A program made the translations under genes and the position numbers. A stretch of 64,000 nucleotides of DNA. Source: Micromonospora musae. Lineage in GTDB: Bacteria; Actinomycetota; Actinomycetes; Mycobacteriales; Micromonosporaceae. The stretch spans positions 62,001 through 126,000 of the forward strand of contig NZ_RAZT01000004.1 in NCBI RefSeq assembly GCF_003626635.1, read 5' to 3'. Within the stretch, counting starts at the first letter, position 1. Each line of letters starts with the position of its first letter. Of this stretch, positions 60,748-64,000 are shown in pieces. The notes beneath the pieces are model-generated. The model was given only the letters and a program-made list of their open reading frames with translations. It ran no database searches and was not told where the DNA came from.

Positions 60748-61661
60748 CCCAGACCGTGCTCCGCCCCGACCACGCCGCGACCCGGCCCACCGAGTGGAGT
60801 TCGTGGCACCTGCACCTCGCCTCCGACGCCCGCTCGGTGCAGGACCGGGTGATCCAGGAGGTGATCCGGCCGGTGGCCGCCGAACTCGACGGTCGGCCCT
60901 GGTTCTTCATGCGTTTCTGGCAGGCCGGCACTCACCTGCGGTTCCGGGTCGGCGACCTGGGCTCCGAGGCGTACCACCGGGTGGAGGAGGCGTTGCGCGA
61001 CCGGCTGGCCGAGGCTGGCCGGCTGGCCGACGACGAGGAACCCCTCGACGAGGCCGGCTACCGGGCCGGCGCGGTGACCTTCGCCGCCACCGAACGCGGT
61101 GCCGACCGGCAGGTGCTCGACCTGCTGCCGCCGGGCGTGCATCGAGCCGTTTACGAGCCGGAGCACCTGCGCTACGGCGGTCGGTCGCTGATGCCCGCCA
61201 CCGAGCGGCTGTTCCAGCTGTCCAGCGAGCTCGTCGTCGCCATGCTGCCCAACCGGCCCTCCGAGGGGCTGCGCACCGGGCTGGGACTGCGAGGCACCAT
61301 CGCCGCCGCGGCCGCCCTCGGCGGCCCCGAGCGGCAGGCCGAGTTCTACCGCCGCAGCATGGACGCCTGGCGGGTCTGGGCCGGCCACTCCGGCACCACG
61401 CCTGAGCAGCTGGTCGCCCTCTGCGCCGTCGACGCCACCGGCCCGGTCCCCGACCCGGACGCACATGGCCCGTTCCGCCCTTGGCACGCCGCGATCGCGG
61501 AGCTGGCCGAGCAGATCGCCGCCAGCGGCGACACGCCGCCGGCCCAAATCCTCTTCTCCCACGTCCACATGCTGCACAACCGACTCGGCCGCAGCCTCTT
61601 TGAGGAGCTGCGCACCTACGCCTGGCTCGCTGCGGCGTACCCGGACGGAAACCCGTCATGA
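60744..61661 (+). CDS. Thiopeptide-type cyclase (TbtD-like)
   Basis: 305 residues from GTG 60744 (AAAGGAG 4-5 nt upstream). Domain signature WHLHLASDARSVQDRVIQEV, PWFFMRFWQAGTHLRFRVGD and ILFSHVHMLHNRLGRSLFEE, shared with the LanB C-terminal superfamily. The stand-alone TbtD type catalyses the [4+2] cycloaddition between two dehydroalanines and releases the leader, forming the central pyridine macrocycle. Its presence is the strongest evidence that the product is a macrocyclic thiopeptide. Confidence 0.87.
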   Translation: MTQTVLRPDHAATRPTEWSSWHLHLASDARSVQDRVIQEVIRPVAAELDGRPWFFMRFWQAGTHLRFRVGDLGSEAYHRVEEALRDRLAEAGRLADDEEPLDEAGYRAGAVTFAATERGADRQVLDLLPPGVHRAVYEPEHLRYGGRSLMPATERLFQLSSELVVAMLPNRPSEGLRTGLGLRGTIAAAAALGGPERQAEFYRRSMDAWRVWAGHSGTTPEQLVALCAVDATGPVPDPDAHGPFRPWHAAIAELAEQIAASGDTPPAQILFSHVHMLHNRLGRSLFEELRTYAWLAAAYPDGNPS

Positions 61662-62830
61662 GTAGCCCGCGGGTGGCGGTCGTCGGCGCCGGCATCGGCG
61701 GGCTAGCCCTGGCCGCGGCCCTCGACGCGGCCGGCATGGCCTACGAGGTGTTCGAGCGGGCCGACCGGCTCACCGAGGTCGGCGCCGGCGTCCAGCTCTC
61801 CCCGAACGCGGTCCGGCCCCTGCACCGGCTCGGCCTGCGGCCCACGCTGGACTCCCGGGCAGTCCGACTCGCCGCGGCGCAGATCCACGGCTGGTCTGGC
61901 CGTCCGGTGGCCCGCACCGAACTCGGCGCAGCCTGTGAGGTGCGCTTCGGCGCGCCGTACCTGGGGATGCACCGGGCCGACCTGCGCGACGCCCTGCACG
62001 CGCGGGTGGACCCCACCCGGCTGCATCTGGGCCGGCCGTTGACCAGGGTGGATCGTGACGGCGAGGAGGTGGTGCTCACCTTCGCCGACGGCCGCACCCA
62101 TCGGGCCGACGTGGTGGTCGGCGCGGACGGGCTGCGGTCGGCGGTCCGCGCGGCGCTCGTCCCGGACACGCCGGTCTTCTCCGGCCTCGGCGTGTTCCGT
62201 GGGCTGGTGCCGATGGACCGGCTGCCGGCGGGCGCCCGTGCGCCGGTGGCCCGGATGTGGCTCGGTCCGGGCAGGCACTTCGTCTGCTACCCGGTCAGCG
62301 GCGGCCGGGCACTCGGCTTCGCCGCCATCGCACCCCTGCGCCAGCCGCCCGTGGAATCGTGGTCCGCCACGGTGGATCCGGCCGAACTGGTCGCCGCCTT
62401 CGACGGCTGGCACGCCCCGGTCGCCGCCGTCGCGCAAGCCGCCCGCGAGGTCCGCTACTGGGCGCTGTGGGACCGGGAACCGTTGACCGCCTTGTCGGTC
62501 GGGCGGGTCACCCTGCTCGGCGACGCCGCCCACCCGATGCTGCCCTTCCTTGCTCAGGGCGCCAACCAGGCCGTCGAGGACGCCGTCGAGCTGGCCTCCT
62601 GCCTCACCGGCGCCTCCCGCGCCGACGCCCCTGACCGGCTGCTGCGCTACCAGCGGCAGCGCATGCCCCGGACCACCGCCGTGCAGAGCGCCTCTCGCGC
62701 GCAGGCTCGGCACATGCACCTCGCCGACGGCCCCGAACAGGCCGCCCGAGACGTGGCGCTGCGCCAGGCCGCCGACCTGGACGCCCGTGCCTGGCTGTAC
62801 GGGTACGAGCCGGGCGGGGTGGCGGCGTGA
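61658..62830 (+). CDS. FAD-dependent aromatic monooxygenase 1
   Basis: 390 residues from ATG 61658 (4-nt overlap). FAD-binding VAVVGAGIGGLALAAALDAA (about 5), the GADGLRSAVR motif (about 155), and the second FAD motif LLGDAAHPMLPFLAQGANQA (about 286). This is the salicylate/3-hydroxybenzoate hydroxylase type. It hydroxylates an aromatic ring next to a phenol or carboxylate; possible substrates are the aminohydroxybenzoate unit or an aromatic group of the peptide. Confidence 0.87.
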   Translation: MSSPRVAVVGAGIGGLALAAALDAAGMAYEVFERADRLTEVGAGVQLSPNAVRPLHRLGLRPTLDSRAVRLAAAQIHGWSGRPVARTELGAACEVRFGAPYLGMHRADLRDALHARVDPTRLHLGRPLTRVDRDGEEVVLTFADGRTHRADVVVGADGLRSAVRAALVPDTPVFSGLGVFRGLVPMDRLPAGARAPVARMWLGPGRHFVCYPVSGGRALGFAAIAPLRQPPVESWSATVDPAELVAAFDGWHAPVAAVAQAAREVRYWALWDREPLTALSVGRVTLLGDAAHPMLPFLAQGANQAVEDAVELASCLTGASRADAPDRLLRYQRQRMPRTTAVQSASRAQARHMHLADGPEQAARDVALRQAADLDARAWLYGYEPGGVAA

Positions 62831-63996
62831 CACGGGTCGCGATCGTGGGCGGCGGAGTGGCCGGCCTGGCCGTCGCCGCGCTGCTGCGCCAGCACGGGGT
62901 GCCGTACCGCATCTACGAACAGGCGACCCGGTTCACCGCCGTCGGCGCCGGCATCCAGCTCTCCCCGAACGGGGTGCGGATCCTGCGCCGGCTCGGTGTG
63001 GGCCCGACGCTGCGCGAGCACGGCGTCGCCGCCGAATCGATCGACATCCGACGCTGGGACGACGGCCGGCTCCTCTGCGCCCTCCCACACGGCGACGCGT
63101 GCGTGACCGCCTACGGCGCCCCGTACGTGCTTATCCACCGTGCCGACCTGCAGCGCGGCCTGGTCGGGCTCCTGCCGGCTGCCGACCTCGGGCTCGGCCG
63201 GCGCGTCGTCCGCGTCAGCGAGGACGACGAGCAGGCCACGCTGCACCTCGCCGACGGCACCAGTGACACCGCCGACCTGGTCATCGGCGCCGACGGTGTG
63301 CACTCCGTGGTGCGTCCCGCGCTGATCGACGACACCCCGCGCTACTCCGGCTACGCCGTCTGGCGCGGCCTGCTCCCGGTGGACGAGGTGCCCGCGCTGG
63401 GTCGCGTACCCCGGGTGCTCTTCTGGTTCGGGCCCGACGCCCACGTCACGTACTACCCGATCGCCGCCCGACAAGCGGTGCACGTCAGCGCGGTCTGCGC
63501 GCAGAGCGCGGAGACCGGCGACCCTGCCGTCGAGGAGCTGACCGCCGCACTGGACGGCTGGCATCCCGAGGTGCTCCGGGTCATCGGCGCGGCCCGTGGG
63601 GTCAGCCGCTGGGGACTGTACGACCGGGAGATCGCCGGGCCCTGGCACAGCCGTCGGCTGGTGCTGCTCGGCGACGCCGCCCACCCGACCCTGCCGTACC
63701 TGTCGCAGGGCGCCAACCAGGCGCTGGAGGACGCCCTGCTCGTCGCCGACCTACTCGCCGCGGACCCGGCCACCGCCCTCTATCGGTACGAGCGGGCGCG
63801 CCGCCCCCGGGTGGCGGAGGTGCACCGGCAGGCCCGGCGTCGGGCCGCCCTCTTCCACCTGCCCGACGGGCCAGCGCAGCGCGCCCGCGACGAGGAACTG
63901 GCCCGGCAGGTCGACCTGAGCCACCTCCGGTGGCTCTACGGCCACGACCCCGACGCGGAGCTGGCGCACGGCGCGTCGACCGGCGGGAGCGGATAG
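62827..63996 (+). CDS. FAD-dependent aromatic monooxygenase 2
   Basis: 389 residues from GTG 62827 (GTGA overlap). Same family as the preceding gene: VAIVGGGVAGLAVAALLRQH, GADGVHSVVR, LLGDAAHPTLPYLSQGANQA. The pair are clear tandem paralogues, sharing for example AGIQLSPNGVR/AGVQLSPNAVR. It runs almost to the window edge and ends with TAG at 63994. The operon may continue beyond. Confidence 0.87.
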   Translation: MTRVAIVGGGVAGLAVAALLRQHGVPYRIYEQATRFTAVGAGIQLSPNGVRILRRLGVGPTLREHGVAAESIDIRRWDDGRLLCALPHGDACVTAYGAPYVLIHRADLQRGLVGLLPAADLGLGRRVVRVSEDDEQATLHLADGTSDTADLVIGADGVHSVVRPALIDDTPRYSGYAVWRGLLPVDEVPALGRVPRVLFWFGPDAHVTYYPIAARQAVHVSAVCAQSAETGDPAVEELTAALDGWHPEVLRVIGAARGVSRWGLYDREIAGPWHSRRLVLLGDAAHPTLPYLSQGANQALEDALLVADLLAADPATALYRYERARRPRVAEVHRQARRRAALFHLPDGPAQRARDEELARQVDLSHLRWLYGHDPDAELAHGASTGGSG

Positions 63997-64000
63997 ATCG

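Overview
High-GC actinobacterial chromosome, most likely a Micromonospora-type organism. The evidence is GC-rich codon third positions, many GTG/TTG starts, GGAGG-type ribosome sites, and families that are actinobacterial in character (Lsr2, DUF1877/DUF3885/DUF4279 proteins, thiopeptide enzymes). Everything here was read by eye; no database search was run.

Region 1 (1-14.9 kb) is an accessory zone. It holds short, mostly monocistronic genes of the kind found downstream of polymorphic toxins: a barstar-like protein cut by the window edge, a CdiI-like protein, DUF1877, DUF3885 and DUF6188-like proteins. Small membrane proteins, decayed genes (a HEAT-repeat gene with an in-frame TAG, a frameshifted gene), IS481-type remnants, repeated palindromes and partial tRNA genes lie among them.

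Region 2 (14.99-19.17 kb) is a tRNA array: 34 recognisable tRNA genes, all on the + strand, covering all 20 amino acids. It is interrupted by an HNH nuclease gene (same strand) and an Lsr2-like gene (opposite strand). A structured non-coding stretch and a truncated Ro60/TROVE gene fused to an rhs remnant follow it, then an IS110 fragment.

Region 3 (20.5-33.5 kb) is more accessory DNA: immunity-like proteins (including a full-length second barstar-domain protein and a DUF4279 protein), a DsbA/FrnE-like oxidoreductase divergent from an Old Yellow Enzyme-type reductase, and an SDR protein. Remnants of a WYL regulator and a serine recombinase sit next to the gene cluster.

Region 4 (33.7-64.0 kb, running to the right edge) is a RiPP gene cluster of thiopeptide type. 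The right half is a compact, translationally coupled operon: split LanB elimination protein, LanB glutamylating dehydratase, ocin-ThiF-like leader-binding protein, YcaO cyclodehydratase, SagB-type dehydrogenase, thiopeptide-type cyclase and two FAD monooxygenases. The 58-aa precursor lies upstream with a Ser/Thr-rich, two-cysteine core. The left half adds an unusual second layer: 3-amino-4-hydroxybenzoate-type genes (DhnA aldolase plus DHQ synthase II, like GriI/GriH), a multicopper oxidase, an acyl-activating ligase, a second elimination protein, a fused leader-binding/YcaO protein directly behind a 62-aa candidate substrate peptide, a second SagB enzyme, an ABC exporter, a histidine kinase and two LuxR-type regulators. 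My reading is that a Ser/Thr-rich azole/dehydroamino-acid peptide is made and may be joined to, or co-produced with, an aminohydroxybenzoate-derived aromatic. I know of no described product with this combination. A degenerate duplicate of the precursor core directly downstream of the precursor is the most unexpected detail.
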